DNA of 36,212 bases from a virus, in IMG/VR virus record IMGVR_UViG_3300041402_000206, positions 1-36,212 of that record. The stretch is one strand, 5' to 3'. Positions 30,249 to 36,212 of the stretch are shown here, one piece after another. The position numbers and the translations under genes are program-made. The notes beneath the pieces are model-generated. The model was given only the letters and a program-made list of their open reading frames with translations. It did not search any database and was not told where the DNA came from. Position 1 is the stretch's first letter. The number at the start of each line of letters is the position of its first letter.

Positions 30249-30419
30249 CTATACTTTTAAATATTCTATGATTACACTCATCCTGAAATCCCTCTCATGC
30301 CCGTTTATTACCTTATCTTCAGGGCATATAATATTCTTGGCTCTTACTAGCTCTCTCCATCCCGCACCTTGTTTGCACCAATTGTTACCAAGTTTCTTTA
30401 CTATCTGCTCTTTAGTCAT
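30249..30419 (-). CDS. Hypothetical protein (56 aa)
   Basis: ATG at 30419 overlaps the upstream gene by 8 bases. The product has a helical start (TKEQIVKKLG) with NWCKQGAGWRELV in the middle. Coupling to the previous gene is likely because the SD is weak. Function unknown. Confidence 0.55.
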   Translation of the reverse strand: MTKEQIVKKLGNNWCKQGAGWRELVRAKNIICPEDKVINGHERDFRMSVIIEYLKV

Positions 30420-30618
30420 GGTAGTGACCTATAGCAGTCAAGCCCTTTATCATCCTTTCCCTGTATATATCCAGACCTTCCTTAGTGAAGTTGTCTTCAA
30501 GGTCTTTCTCCATAGCCTCAAACCTCTTAGGATAGCTTTCCTTGAGTTTTTGATAACCGCCCCTTATGTACCCCTCACTTATTCTTTCTGCTGTGTACTT
30601 AGAGTATCCTGTTAGCAT
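30412..30618 (-). CDS. Hypothetical protein (68 aa)
   Basis: ATG at 30618 follows AAGGAGGATTAA, a near-perfect SD. The protein is helical and charged (RISEGYIRGGYQKLKESYPK, FEAMEKDLEDNFTKEG). No family recognised. Confidence 0.65.
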   Translation of the reverse strand: MLTGYSKYTAERISEGYIRGGYQKLKESYPKRFEAMEKDLEDNFTKEGLDIYRERMIKGLTAIGHYHD

Positions 30619-30638
30619 TTAATCCTCCTTGATTATTT

Positions 30639-31016
30639 TCATGGCATGTTACTTTCACCACATTTATGACAATCACCGTAGTATTGACGCTCAGTCATAA
30701 ATATCCCGCAATGATGACATCTATATGTTGGCTTTCTATATGGTTTAGGTTTTATTAGTTTTTCATCTACATCTTTTAATGCTTCATCAATTTTGACATA
30801 TTGCATATCAACGGCAGGCCTAGTTTTAGCATCAATATAATCTTTAGGCCAAGGAATATCTGTTTCCCTACTCCGATGTTGTTTAAATGCTTCTTCTTGA
30901 GTGTAGATATGAGCTTTACTAACATCGGTAACATAACCAGCCCCATTTTTAGCCCAAAATAAAATATCATTTCCTACATAACATCTCTTATCTTGTAAAT
31001 AAAATAATCTTCCCAT
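30639..31016 (-). CDS. Protein with C-terminal zinc ribbon (125 aa)
   Basis: The start was placed at ATG 31016 behind AAGGAGGGTAGG; a TTG at 31040 lies upstream of that SD. The N-terminal half resembles small beta proteins (GRLFYLQDKRCYVGNDILFW). The C-terminus has a zinc ribbon, CHHC and CHKC separated by about 14 residues (RCHHCGIFMTERQYYGDCHK). It may bind nucleic acid. Confidence 0.68.
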   Translation of the reverse strand: MGRLFYLQDKRCYVGNDILFWAKNGAGYVTDVSKAHIYTQEEAFKQHRSRETDIPWPKDYIDAKTRPAVDMQYVKIDEALKDVDEKLIKPKPYRKPTYRCHHCGIFMTERQYYGDCHKCGESNMP

Positions 31017-31048
31017 CCTACCCTCCTTATTCCCATTCAAAGTTATCT

Positions 31049-31252
31049 TTAGGTTTCTTTTATCTGATTACATTTAGCTTCGGGGTCTTTACGGCCTCCA
31101 GCACAACAGTATTTACATTCTTCACAAAGCAAAGTAGTCTCATATTCACAATCAAATTCACCTGTCCATGCATCATAATATCCTAGACAACCAGGTTTTG
31201 CTTTATTTCTCGCATCTTCTAATGATTCAATTTCAATATCTTTTAATCCCAT
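31049..31252 (-). CDS. Cys-rich small protein (67 aa)
   Basis: ATG at 31252 overlaps the end of the helicase-like gene by 10 bases; the SD (AAAAGGAGGATG) lies slightly far upstream. The protein has KPGCLGYY, FDCEYETTLLCEECKYCC and KCNQ, so several Cys that could form a metal site. Function unknown. Confidence 0.6.
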   Translation of the reverse strand: MGLKDIEIESLEDARNKAKPGCLGYYDAWTGEFDCEYETTLLCEECKYCCAGGRKDPEAKCNQIKET

Positions 31253-32289
31253 GAGAAATCATCCTCCTTTTTTGTTTTCTGATTAGCCCAACTCTCAGCC
31301 TGGACATACTTCTCCATCAATACACCCTTTTTCTTCATCTCAACTATCTTACCCCAATCTGTCTGCTCTACTATTCTACCCTTATCGTTAAACTCAAATT
31401 CACAACTAAGATGTTCTATACTATATTTCCTGTCAGTAGCGTTCTTTAGTTTTCTAATAGTGGCAATGCGTCTTCTAGGGTCTAATTCATTTCTATCAAT
31501 ATTAATATATAACTGAGATCTATTAACCGTTCCTTCTCCACCATACCCATGAGTCATACCAGCTTTCTTTTGCATGGCTACAATTGCTACACCTGTGGTT
31601 AATTTATCTGCTATATCTCTCAGGTCGCCAGGGATATCCCCGTAGTTATCGTACTTCTCGTAGTAGTCGATTATATTTATCTTCTCAGGATCTATGTAGT
31701 TATCAAATGAGCTTGTTACATCTTTCTTAGCATAGAAATCTATCTTACTATCCCATTCATCTATGTTAGCATGGAAAGCCTCAAGTTGCACATCTCTTTC
31801 AGAATTAGTCCACTCACTAGAAACATATCTTATCTTATGCTTATCCATATTCATTTCAGTAAAATTTAACAAGAAACAACTCTTACCACCATTGGAAATA
31901 GCAGCCAAAATAATTAAAGAACCTGGATAAATAACTACTTTTTCATGTAGATTTAAAGGCCACTTAATATCAAGCTGTGGAACTCTATCCTCTACCCTCT
32001 TCATTTTAGTTAGCTCAATACTTAGCTTCTTATAGCAACCATTCTTCTTTTTATTCTCCTTAATCTTTCCTTCATCACATAAAGTAGAGAGTATCCACTT
32101 CACCTCTTTGATATCCAAGCTTGTCGTAAGGTCTAAGTCTTTAGTTATTTCACTTAGCCTAAATTCTCCATGAGCTTGATATAGCCAAGTATTAACATCA
32201 TCAAATATAAGCTCATGCTTATCGTTTAGGTTCCTGTCATACGCTAAATCTTCTTCAGCAAGTATTCTGTCTAAATGATTATCTTCCAT
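31243..32289 (-). CDS. Replicative helicase-like RecA-fold ATPase
   Basis: A 348-residue protein. Residues 30-90 look like a winged helix (HGEFRLSEITKDLDLTTSLD). A RecA/DnaB-type ATPase follows: Walker A AISNGGKS (130-137), then RYVSSEW, a Walker B strand INIIDYYE (205-212, D208) and AIVAMQKKAG (236-245) with the sensor Gln. Related phage proteins act as replicative helicase or loader-like ATPases beside an O-like initiator. It is shorter than DnaB (about 470) and lacks its N-terminal hexamer domain. The exact role (helicase or loader) is inferred from the neighbouring initiator and origin. Confidence 0.8.
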   Translation of the reverse strand: MEDNHLDRILAEEDLAYDRNLNDKHELIFDDVNTWLYQAHGEFRLSEITKDLDLTTSLDIKEVKWILSTLCDEGKIKENKKKNGCYKKLSIELTKMKRVEDRVPQLDIKWPLNLHEKVVIYPGSLIILAAISNGGKSCFLLNFTEMNMDKHKIRYVSSEWTNSERDVQLEAFHANIDEWDSKIDFYAKKDVTSSFDNYIDPEKINIIDYYEKYDNYGDIPGDLRDIADKLTTGVAIVAMQKKAGMTHGYGGEGTVNRSQLYINIDRNELDPRRRIATIRKLKNATDRKYSIEHLSCEFEFNDKGRIVEQTDWGKIVEMKKKGVLMEKYVQAESWANQKTKKEDDFSWD

Positions 32290-32684
32290 TAGTCCTCCAA
32301 GAGTTCTGGAGATTCATATATATTCCCGATAATTTCAACACCAAAATCACCTTCCGATATTAAATCTACAAACGGGAAATACGTTCCATCCTTTTGAGCA
32401 GCTAGCCACATAAAAGAATTCAACTCAACTTTACCTATAAACTCCCACTCTTCTTCATCTATAGAAAAAGAGTTATTTGAGTAATATCCTGTTCCAGAGA
32501 TCTTTATGATATCACCCTCACATGTGTTACAAAAATCTGTGAATTGCATGAGTTCATAATTTTCAATATATTGATTACCTGCTGACCCACCATCATAGAT
32601 AACCTCACCACGAAATGTTATAGACCAAAGATCATCTTCTTCCGTTAACATAGTACCGTCATACCAAGCTCTAAACCTTTTCAT
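32289..32684 (-). CDS. YopX-family protein
   Basis: A 131-residue protein matching the YopX family: MKRFRAWYDGTML at the start, MQFTDFCNTCEGDIIKISGT in the middle and VEIIGNIYESPELLED at the end. YopX proteins are common in phages of many hosts but have no settled function. It lies between the initiator and helicase-like genes, overlapping the initiator end by 14 bases. SD GGAGGGAAGACA. Confidence 0.9.
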   Translation of the reverse strand: MKRFRAWYDGTMLTEEDDLWSITFRGEVIYDGGSAGNQYIENYELMQFTDFCNTCEGDIIKISGTGYYSNNSFSIDEEEWEFIGKVELNSFMWLAAQKDGTYFPFVDLISEGDFGVEIIGNIYESPELLED

Positions 32685-33372
32685 TGTCTTCCCTCCATTG
32701 TTTATACTCTGTTTCAGTCATCCATACTGTCTCACCGTCTATCACTACTTCGCAATCCTTAGCCTCTATTACTTCATCCTGCCAACCTTTAGCGTTCAAC
32801 CAAGAGGATGGGTAGGGTATATACTTTCCATTGTCTTTAAGCCAATCCTCGGAAGTCTTAGCCGCCTCAATAGCTATTAGCATGGTTTTTAAAAGATCGT
32901 TAGTAGGGGAAAGCTTATTCCAAGTTTTCTCAGCTTGACCCTTACTTTTCTTTTTAGGATATGCTTTGTAGAAATCTTCAAACCCTGCTGACGGTTTTTC
33001 TTTATTAGGATTAGGTTTAGTATTAGGATTTATAGTAGTGTACCTCTTCCTGTCCTCTTCCTGTCCCTTACCTGTCCTCTTCGTGTCCTTTGCTTCGTGT
33101 AAGTTATTGACTTTTAAGGTTATTAGGTGTCCACTACCTGTCCCCTTCCTGTCCGCTAAGTGTCCTCTACCTGTCCCTAACTCAGAGGTAAATTTACGCA
33201 CTTTATTACGACTCCATCCCCATTGTTTAGCATAACCATTGATAGTCCAATTTCTTTTATTATCGATATCTATACTGAAGCTTACTAGTGCTTCTATGAT
33301 AGTGTAAGCTCTGCCATGAGGCAACAACTTAACTATATTTTTATCTAAGCCGATCCAGTTACCATTTTTCAA
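32671..33372 (-). CDS. O-like replication initiation protein containing the origin repeats
   Basis: A 233-residue protein. The N-terminal 64 residues look like a winged helix (IIEALVSFSIDIDNKRNWTI, then QWGWSRNKVRKFTSEL). A repeated linker follows (residues 66-109, units GTGRGHLADRK, GTGSGHLITLK and RTGKGQEEDRK). The C-terminal domain has FEDFYKAYPKKKSKGQAEKT, then KDNGKYIPYPSSWLNAKGWQ, a pattern shared by many phage and plasmid initiators. The linker is encoded by nine 11-bp iterons (33048-33176). As with lambda O, the winged helix probably binds the iterons and the C-terminal part recruits the helicase. It overlaps its upstream neighbour by 4 bases. Confidence 0.85.
   Translation of the reverse strand: MKNGNWIGLDKNIVKLLPHGRAYTIIEALVSFSIDIDNKRNWTINGYAKQWGWSRNKVRKFTSELGTGRGHLADRKGTGSGHLITLKVNNLHEAKDTKRTGKGQEEDRKRYTTINPNTKPNPNKEKPSAGFEDFYKAYPKKKSKGQAEKTWNKLSPTNDLLKTMLIAIEAAKTSEDWLKDNGKYIPYPSSWLNAKGWQDEVIEAKDCEVVIDGETVWMTETEYKQWREDNEKV
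33048..33176 (-). repeat. Nine 11-bp iterons within the initiator gene: probable replication origin
   Basis: On the minus strand GGACA recurs every 11 bp (plus-strand TGTCC starts: 33051, 33062, 33073, 33084, then 33128, 33139, 33150, 33161, 33172). The unit is close to GGACAGGWAGA. The 44-base step between blocks is exactly four units, so phase is kept. AT-rich tracts lie in the gap (33089-33124) and downstream (33000-33045, with repeated CCTAAT). An array of helically phased repeats inside an initiator gene is the classic layout of a lambda-type origin. Being 11 bp long, the repeat encodes an 11-residue protein repeat every three units. Confidence 0.85.
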
Positions 33373-34022
33373 AACATTGCCACCTGACGTGTTTCTTTTT
33401 CAAAGCGTTCCTTCCCTTTCTCAAAATAGTCTTTGTCAATCTCACATATCACCATATCAACACCAAAATAATGAGCAGCAATCGCACTTGAAAAGCTACC
33501 TCCATGAGTGTCAAGGATACGTTGTCCCCTCTCGGAATAATTTTCCATCAACCATCGATAAAGAGCCATTGGTTTTTGTGTTGGATGGATTTTACTGCTT
33601 GCACTCGTATTGCCCTCTAAATTACCATAATATTTATAATCGAATTGTCTAGCTACCTTATTAAAGCTTGTATAGGCTAATTCCCCATCGGCAAAGTTCG
33701 GAACAGGATTCCCTTTGTGCCAAAATATAAAGCCTTTACACCCTTGTTTCCACAAATATGGAAAATAATTTCCACCCCATACAATTTGATTTTTTGAAAC
33801 TCTGCACAATTCTTCAAAATAAGCATCATCTGGAATTGAATCATCCCATGAAGCATTTTTATATTTATCTGCCTTGTATCGCTCGCCTTTTCTTGTTTTA
33901 TTTGTTCGGTTGAACTCACCAAAGCCTATCCCGTATGGCGGATCTACTATTGCCAAGTCAAACGCATCATCTGGTTGTGTCTTCATATATTCCATGCAAT
34001 CTATATTTAATAATTCTACCAT
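33369..34022 (-). CDS. DNA methyltransferase (adenine-N6 or cytosine-N4, beta-type order)
   Basis: A 217-residue enzyme. The catalytic motif DPPYG is at 27-31, close to the N-terminus. HPTQKP (146-151) and the SAM-binding motif ILDTHGGSFSSAIAA (169-183) with CEIDKDYF follow, giving the catalytic-before-SAM order of beta-class enzymes. Short phage members without a large target domain are common. The product probably methylates phage DNA to escape restriction or to mark replication. The first gene behind the leader at 34036-34178; SD GGAGG. GEFNRTNKTRKGERY after DPPYG may contact DNA. Confidence 0.88.
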   Translation of the reverse strand: MVELLNIDCMEYMKTQPDDAFDLAIVDPPYGIGFGEFNRTNKTRKGERYKADKYKNASWDDSIPDDAYFEELCRVSKNQIVWGGNYFPYLWKQGCKGFIFWHKGNPVPNFADGELAYTSFNKVARQFDYKYYGNLEGNTSASSKIHPTQKPMALYRWLMENYSERGQRILDTHGGSFSSAIAAHYFGVDMVICEIDKDYFEKGKERFEKETRQVAMF

Positions 34023-34035
34023 ATAGCCTCCAAGT

Positions 34036-34075
34036 AAAAACCCCCAAACACAAGCGGCATCTCATGTAAGGGGGT
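34036..34075 (-). terminator. Leader terminator upstream of the DNA methyltransferase gene
   Basis: ACCCCC (34070-34075, minus strand) pairs with GGGGGT (34040-34045), followed by TTTT, only 14 bases before the methyltransferase start. The loop is 24 bases. A separate hairpin (34080-34101) lies directly upstream. Read-through control is likely. Confidence 0.65.
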
Positions 34076-34079
34076 CTTT

Positions 34080-34101
34080 GTTTGTCTCAGATGAAACAAA
34101 C
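34080..34101 (-). promoter_or_regulatory. Leader hairpin element A (upstream of terminator)
   Basis: Minus-strand RNA GUUUGUUUC and GAGACAAAC form a 9-bp stem with an AUCU loop. One pair is G-U in RNA but a mismatch on the opposite strand, which suggests selection on the minus-strand RNA. The flanking CAAGUUUG sequence matches a second leader at 34940-34955. Confidence 0.6.
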
Positions 34102-34149
34102 TTGATTCTTATTCAGCCATGCCGGACTGTGAATTATTATTATTCCTAC

Positions 34150-34178
34150 ATACTACACGACATTAGACAATAAGGCAA
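34150..34178 (-). promoter_or_regulatory. Possible promoter upstream of the methyltransferase leader
   Basis: TTGCCT (34173-34178), a 17-base spacer and TAGTAT (34150-34155); four of six bases match in each box. It follows the stop of the gene at 34184. Weaker than the other promoters. Confidence 0.45.
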
Positions 34179-34183
34179 GGTTT

Positions 34184-34402
34184 TTATGGGATTATCTTAT
34201 CTTTTCCCTCAAAAATATCATCTACAGTAAATCCTCTTGCAAAGCTTCTCTTAGCATGGTATAGCTGTTTTACAAAAGTTCTAATAGGGTCACCCTTGAA
34301 GAAACTAGGCCAACCAGTGCAGCCCCAAACTACAGCATTGATACATTCTTCCGACATCTTAGGATCATCAAACACAAATCGTACACAATCATTAACCTTC
34401 AT
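34184..34402 (-). CDS. Hypothetical protein (72 aa)
   Basis: ATG at 34402 follows AAAGGAGGGAGT. The product contains CINAVVWGCTGWPSFFKGDP and a basic helix (QLYHAKRSFARGFTVDDIFE). Downstream of the leader-controlled gene at 34465. Function unknown. Confidence 0.65.
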   Translation of the reverse strand: MKVNDCVRFVFDDPKMSEECINAVVWGCTGWPSFFKGDPIRTFVKQLYHAKRSFARGFTVDDIFEGKDKIIP

Positions 34403-34464
34403 ACTCCCTCCTTTAAATAACCATTAGCCCTATGCCCTATCGAAATAAGACACAGGAGTAATAT

Positions 34465-34872
34465 TTATTTATCCTTCTCTGCCTCTTCCTCATCCTTGAT
34501 TATCTTCAGCAGATCCTCCTTGTCCCTTTTAAGCGCCAGTAAATCACGAGTACTATCACCGTATTCACCACCGAAACGCTTTGCTATCTTACCTGCTGTT
34601 GTTGCTGAGTCTTCAAATACTGTTAATATGTTATCACTGATATTCATGTTGTTCTCCTTTGTTTTTTCACGCACATCTTTCCCTCCTTCGTTTAGGTATT
34701 CTTTTAAGATATCTCTATGGTCATTACCTGCTATGCAACTACCACAGCCATCTTCTAACATCACTGATGGACACTCTACACCCTCACCACAGCCATAAGT
34801 TCTGCCAGCACACCTCTTTAATGCTCCCTCTTTTCTTTCTACCGGAATGTATAGATCTTTGTATTTCTCCAC
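34465..34872 (-). CDS. Two-part protein with Cys-rich N-terminus and an internal start
   Basis: The preferred start is GTG at 34872, 8 bases after AGGAGG; a GTG at 34881 would lie inside the SD. The 135-residue protein has a Cys-rich first half (KRCAGRTYGCGEGVECPSVM, then CGSCIAG) and a helical second half. Within the frame, AAAGGAG followed 6 bases later by ATG (34647) could start a separate 60-residue product (MNISDNILTVFEDSATTAGK...). Either two products come from one frame or two small genes have fused. It is the first gene after the 35011-35039 promoter and its hairpin leader. No family recognised. Confidence 0.65.
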   Translation of the reverse strand: MEKYKDLYIPVERKEGALKRCAGRTYGCGEGVECPSVMLEDGCGSCIAGNDHRDILKEYLNEGGKDVREKTKENNMNISDNILTVFEDSATTAGKIAKRFGGEYGDSTRDLLALKRDKEDLLKIIKDEEEAEKDK

Positions 34873-34890
34873 ATTTTCCACCTCCTTTAA

Positions 34891-34933
34891 ATTAAAATAG
34901 CCCTATCAGACGGGATAGCGTCATCAAGGGCTA
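34891..34933 (-). terminator. Leader terminator/attenuator upstream of the gene at 34465
   Basis: TAGCCCT (34927-34933, minus strand) pairs with AGGGCTA (34898-34904), with an inner GAC/GTC stem, followed by TTTTAATTT, 20 bases before the start codon. An earlier leader segment GGATAG can pair with CTATCC in this hairpin's loop, allowing an alternative fold. Classic attenuator layout, but function is inferred. Confidence 0.55.
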
Positions 34934-34939
34934 GATGTT

Positions 34940-34955
34940 GTCTGCCGAAGCAAAC
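34940..34955 (-). promoter_or_regulatory. Leader hairpin element B (upstream of terminator)
   Basis: Minus-strand RNA GUUUGC-UUCG-GCAGAC forms a 6-bp stem with a UUCG tetraloop. Its surroundings (CAAGUUUGCUUC...AGACAA) resemble element A at 34080-34101 (CAAGUUUGUUUC...AGACAA). It lies 6 bases before the terminator stem. Confidence 0.6.
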
Positions 34956-35010
34956 TTGTATTTTTATCAATAAACCCTATCCGATCTATTGAACTCTGTA
35001 TGTAATAACT

Positions 35011-35039
35011 ACTCTAATACACCCTCAATTAAATGTCAA
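35011..35039 (-). promoter_or_regulatory. Promoter of the replication region
   Basis: TTGACA (35034-35039), a 17-base spacer and TAGAGT (35011-35016). It lies in a 220-base gap (34882-35104) with no other gene, followed by about 130 bases of hairpin-rich leader. A further perfect-pairing UCAAUA/UAUUGA hairpin occurs early in the leader. Confidence 0.7.
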
Positions 35040-35104
35040 GGTTTATTTTATTTACTCCATTATGGCTATTATAATTAGCTTTAAAGCCTCATATGACTAT
35101 TATG

Positions 35105-35560
35105 TTATTCATTGTCAAGTAGTCTATTTAATTCGCGATTAGCAAACCAAATAATTTTATTTATATCCCTTAGTAAATCACTATGACTACAATTACCACT
35201 ACGATAGCAAGCCTTGAATATATTACCCATTGCAAAATTCATATCCCTATATTCAATAAGGTCTTGTAAGTCAGTAGCGTTATCAGGTAATTGATATTGT
35301 GAGGGAGTAGAGCCGCCAGGGGTTTCCTTGTGCTCGGCAATCTTATCATTCATCTCCCCTATGGCTTCGGCTACATTTATACAAGGTACATAATCTTCAC
35401 AAAGCCTAGTGCATGGTTCCCTTAGTGTGCAATGGAAAAACTTTTGACATTCTACTTTATGCGGATCTTTTATGCTTGTATCCTTATCAATGGCTTCTAT
35501 TTTACCAACTACAAAACTTCCCCTTGTGTTCTCAGTCATAGTGCCTCCTGTTTTAGTCAT
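35105..35560 (-). CDS. DUF3310-like protein (151 aa)
   Basis: The C-terminal half (YQLPDNATDLQDLIEYRDMN, FAMGNIFKACYRSGNCSHSD, then INKIIWFANREL) matches the DUF3310 type of phage proteins, whose role in nucleotide or DNA metabolism is not established. The N-terminal half has a Cys cluster (ECQKFFHCTLREPCTRLCED) that could bind a metal and is unusual for the family. ATG at 35560 overlaps the phosphoesterase stop (ATGA). A second in-frame ATG at 35539, behind AGGAGG, is an equally good start. Confidence 0.78.
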   Translation of the reverse strand: MTKTGGTMTENTRGSFVVGKIEAIDKDTSIKDPHKVECQKFFHCTLREPCTRLCEDYVPCINVAEAIGEMNDKIAEHKETPGGSTPSQYQLPDNATDLQDLIEYRDMNFAMGNIFKACYRSGNCSHSDLLRDINKIIWFANRELNRLLDNE

Positions 35561-36212
35561 GGTTGCCTCCCATTATATTCCCTTTTTAATCTACCTAAAC
35601 TATAAGCTTCTACATCAAACCGTCCAGGCTTCCATATGTGAAGTATGCTCAACCCTCTCCAATATTCAGTGACTCTTCCTTTGATGTAATCCTCTTTCTC
35701 TTCAAAGAAACAACCAGCACAATAAATATCCTGTAGGTGGCTCATACCTTCTTTAAATACATGACTCATATTTTGATTATGTGTATGACTAAACACCACA
35801 CTAGAGACTGTCACCATACTTGCTTTTCTAGTTATATCAACACCACCTATAGCTGCCGACTTGTTATGAGGAATATGAGTAAACCCAACCTCATCTATAT
35901 AGTGATATTCCCTATAAGGAACGAACAGAATACCCCTTTTGACAAGGTTTAAATCCTTTTCTATGCTCACCATTCCCTCAAACGTAGGATCACATTCAAG
36001 ATACCTAGTAAGCCTATCTTCATGGTTACCTTCCACGTATATAGTAACTGGCTTATATTGCTTCATTTTAAGTTTCTTCATATGATTATTATGTTGACGC
36101 ACTCCCTCCATCATCATATCAAGAGCCTTATTACCTGCCTTCATTTCTTTTGCATATCGCCTATTCTCCATCTTAGTACGCTTGTCTTTATCCCATGCCG
36201 ACAAGCATTGTA
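35557..36212 (-). CDS. Calcineurin-like metallophosphoesterase, main part (continues from the left end)
   Basis: The frame enters from the left-end part across the circular join and ends with TGA at 35557. It carries GNHED (residues 106-110 of the full protein) and SHTH (186-189), which with GDTH and GDF near the N-terminus give the full set of metallophosphoesterase motifs. Phage members may act on DNA ends or nucleotides; substrate unknown. It lies at the end of the recombination operon, beyond ssb and the Rad52-like gene, suggesting a role in DNA processing. Confidence 0.9.
   Translation of the reverse strand, partial: QCLSAWDKDKRTKMENRRYAKEMKAGNKALDMMMEGVRQHNNHMKKLKMKQYKPVTIYVEGNHEDRLTRYLECDPTFEGMVSIEKDLNLVKRGILFVPYREYHYIDEVGFTHIPHNKSAAIGGVDITRKASMVTVSSVVFSHTHNQNMSHVFKEGMSHLQDIYCAGCFFEEKEDYIKGRVTEYWRGLSILHIWKPGRFDVEAYSLGRLKREYNGRQP
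36086..36212. repeat. 127-bp direct terminal repeat (right copy)
   Basis: Identical to bases 1-127. See the left copy: it marks circular closure of the contig rather than a functional repeat. Confidence 0.95.

Noticed and set aside
4178-30419. Repeated 8-base gene overlaps as a special regulatory code
   Set aside because: Several neighbours overlap by exactly 8 bases (for example 4178/4185, 5342/5349, 27394/27401, 28354/28361, 30412/30419), but this is a common outcome of dense packing with coupled starts.
35085-35120. Another TTGACA near the end of the DUF3310-like gene
   Set aside because: It encodes Leu-Asp-Asn at the gene's end, and no acceptable -10 box lies 16-18 bases downstream.

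Overview
The window is one complete, circularly closed genome of a tailed phage (a short-tailed podovirus with P22-type head genes). The first 127 bases are repeated exactly as the last 127, so the unique circle is about 36,085 bp, and a phosphoesterase gene runs across the artificial ends. Every credible gene is on the minus strand, so transcription runs from high to low coordinates. The base composition is AT-rich, Shine-Dalgarno (SD) sequences are strong (AGGAGG type) and stop/start overlaps are frequent. The host cannot be named from the sequence. A Gram-negative bacterium is the best inference, from a Tat-type signal peptide, a spanin-like lysis protein and P22-type virion genes. No integrase, tRNA, CRISPR array, phage RNA polymerase or DNA polymerase was seen.

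Layout in transcription order. (1) Packaging and virion genes (29341 down to 7104) follow a promoter at 29371-29399: a beta-rich protein, an HNH-AP2 endonuclease, small terminase, six tiny genes, large terminase, portal, a two-gene cassette with its own promoter and terminator (probable moron), scaffold, coat, a small head protein, tail accessory proteins including gp4- and gp10-like genes, a GNAT-like protein, three ejection-type proteins and a tail fibre. Lysis genes (M15 endopeptidase, spanin-like protein, holin) come last, ending at a strong terminator (7043-7081). (2) An early operon starts at an extended -10 promoter (6983-7011): a zinc protein, a C5-methyltransferase-like protein, an XRE regulator and about 15 small accessory genes with an HNH endonuclease. 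(3) A second promoter (3076-3105), followed by a leader and terminator, leads to a Rad52-family annealing protein, SSB, small genes and a metallophosphoesterase that crosses the ends, then a DUF3310-like gene. (4) A promoter at 35011-35039 and a weaker one at 34150-34178, each with a hairpin-rich leader ending in a terminator-like hairpin, precede the replication block: an adenine/cytosine-N methyltransferase, an O-like initiator, YopX, a RecA-fold helicase-like ATPase, and NinB- and NinG-like recombination proteins.

The most striking signal is in the initiator gene: nine 11-bp repeats (consensus GGACAGGWAGA on the minus strand) in two blocks, five plus four, with the 11-bp phase kept across the gap. 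The array also encodes an imperfect 11-residue protein repeat. It is very likely the replication origin, placed inside the initiator gene as in lambda O. Other points of interest are two leaders sharing a hairpin element directly before a terminator (possible attenuation or RNA-mediated antitermination), the moron cassette encoding a Tat-signal protein, two pairs of virion genes sharing modules, an internal start in a leader-controlled gene, and many small genes packed by short overlaps.
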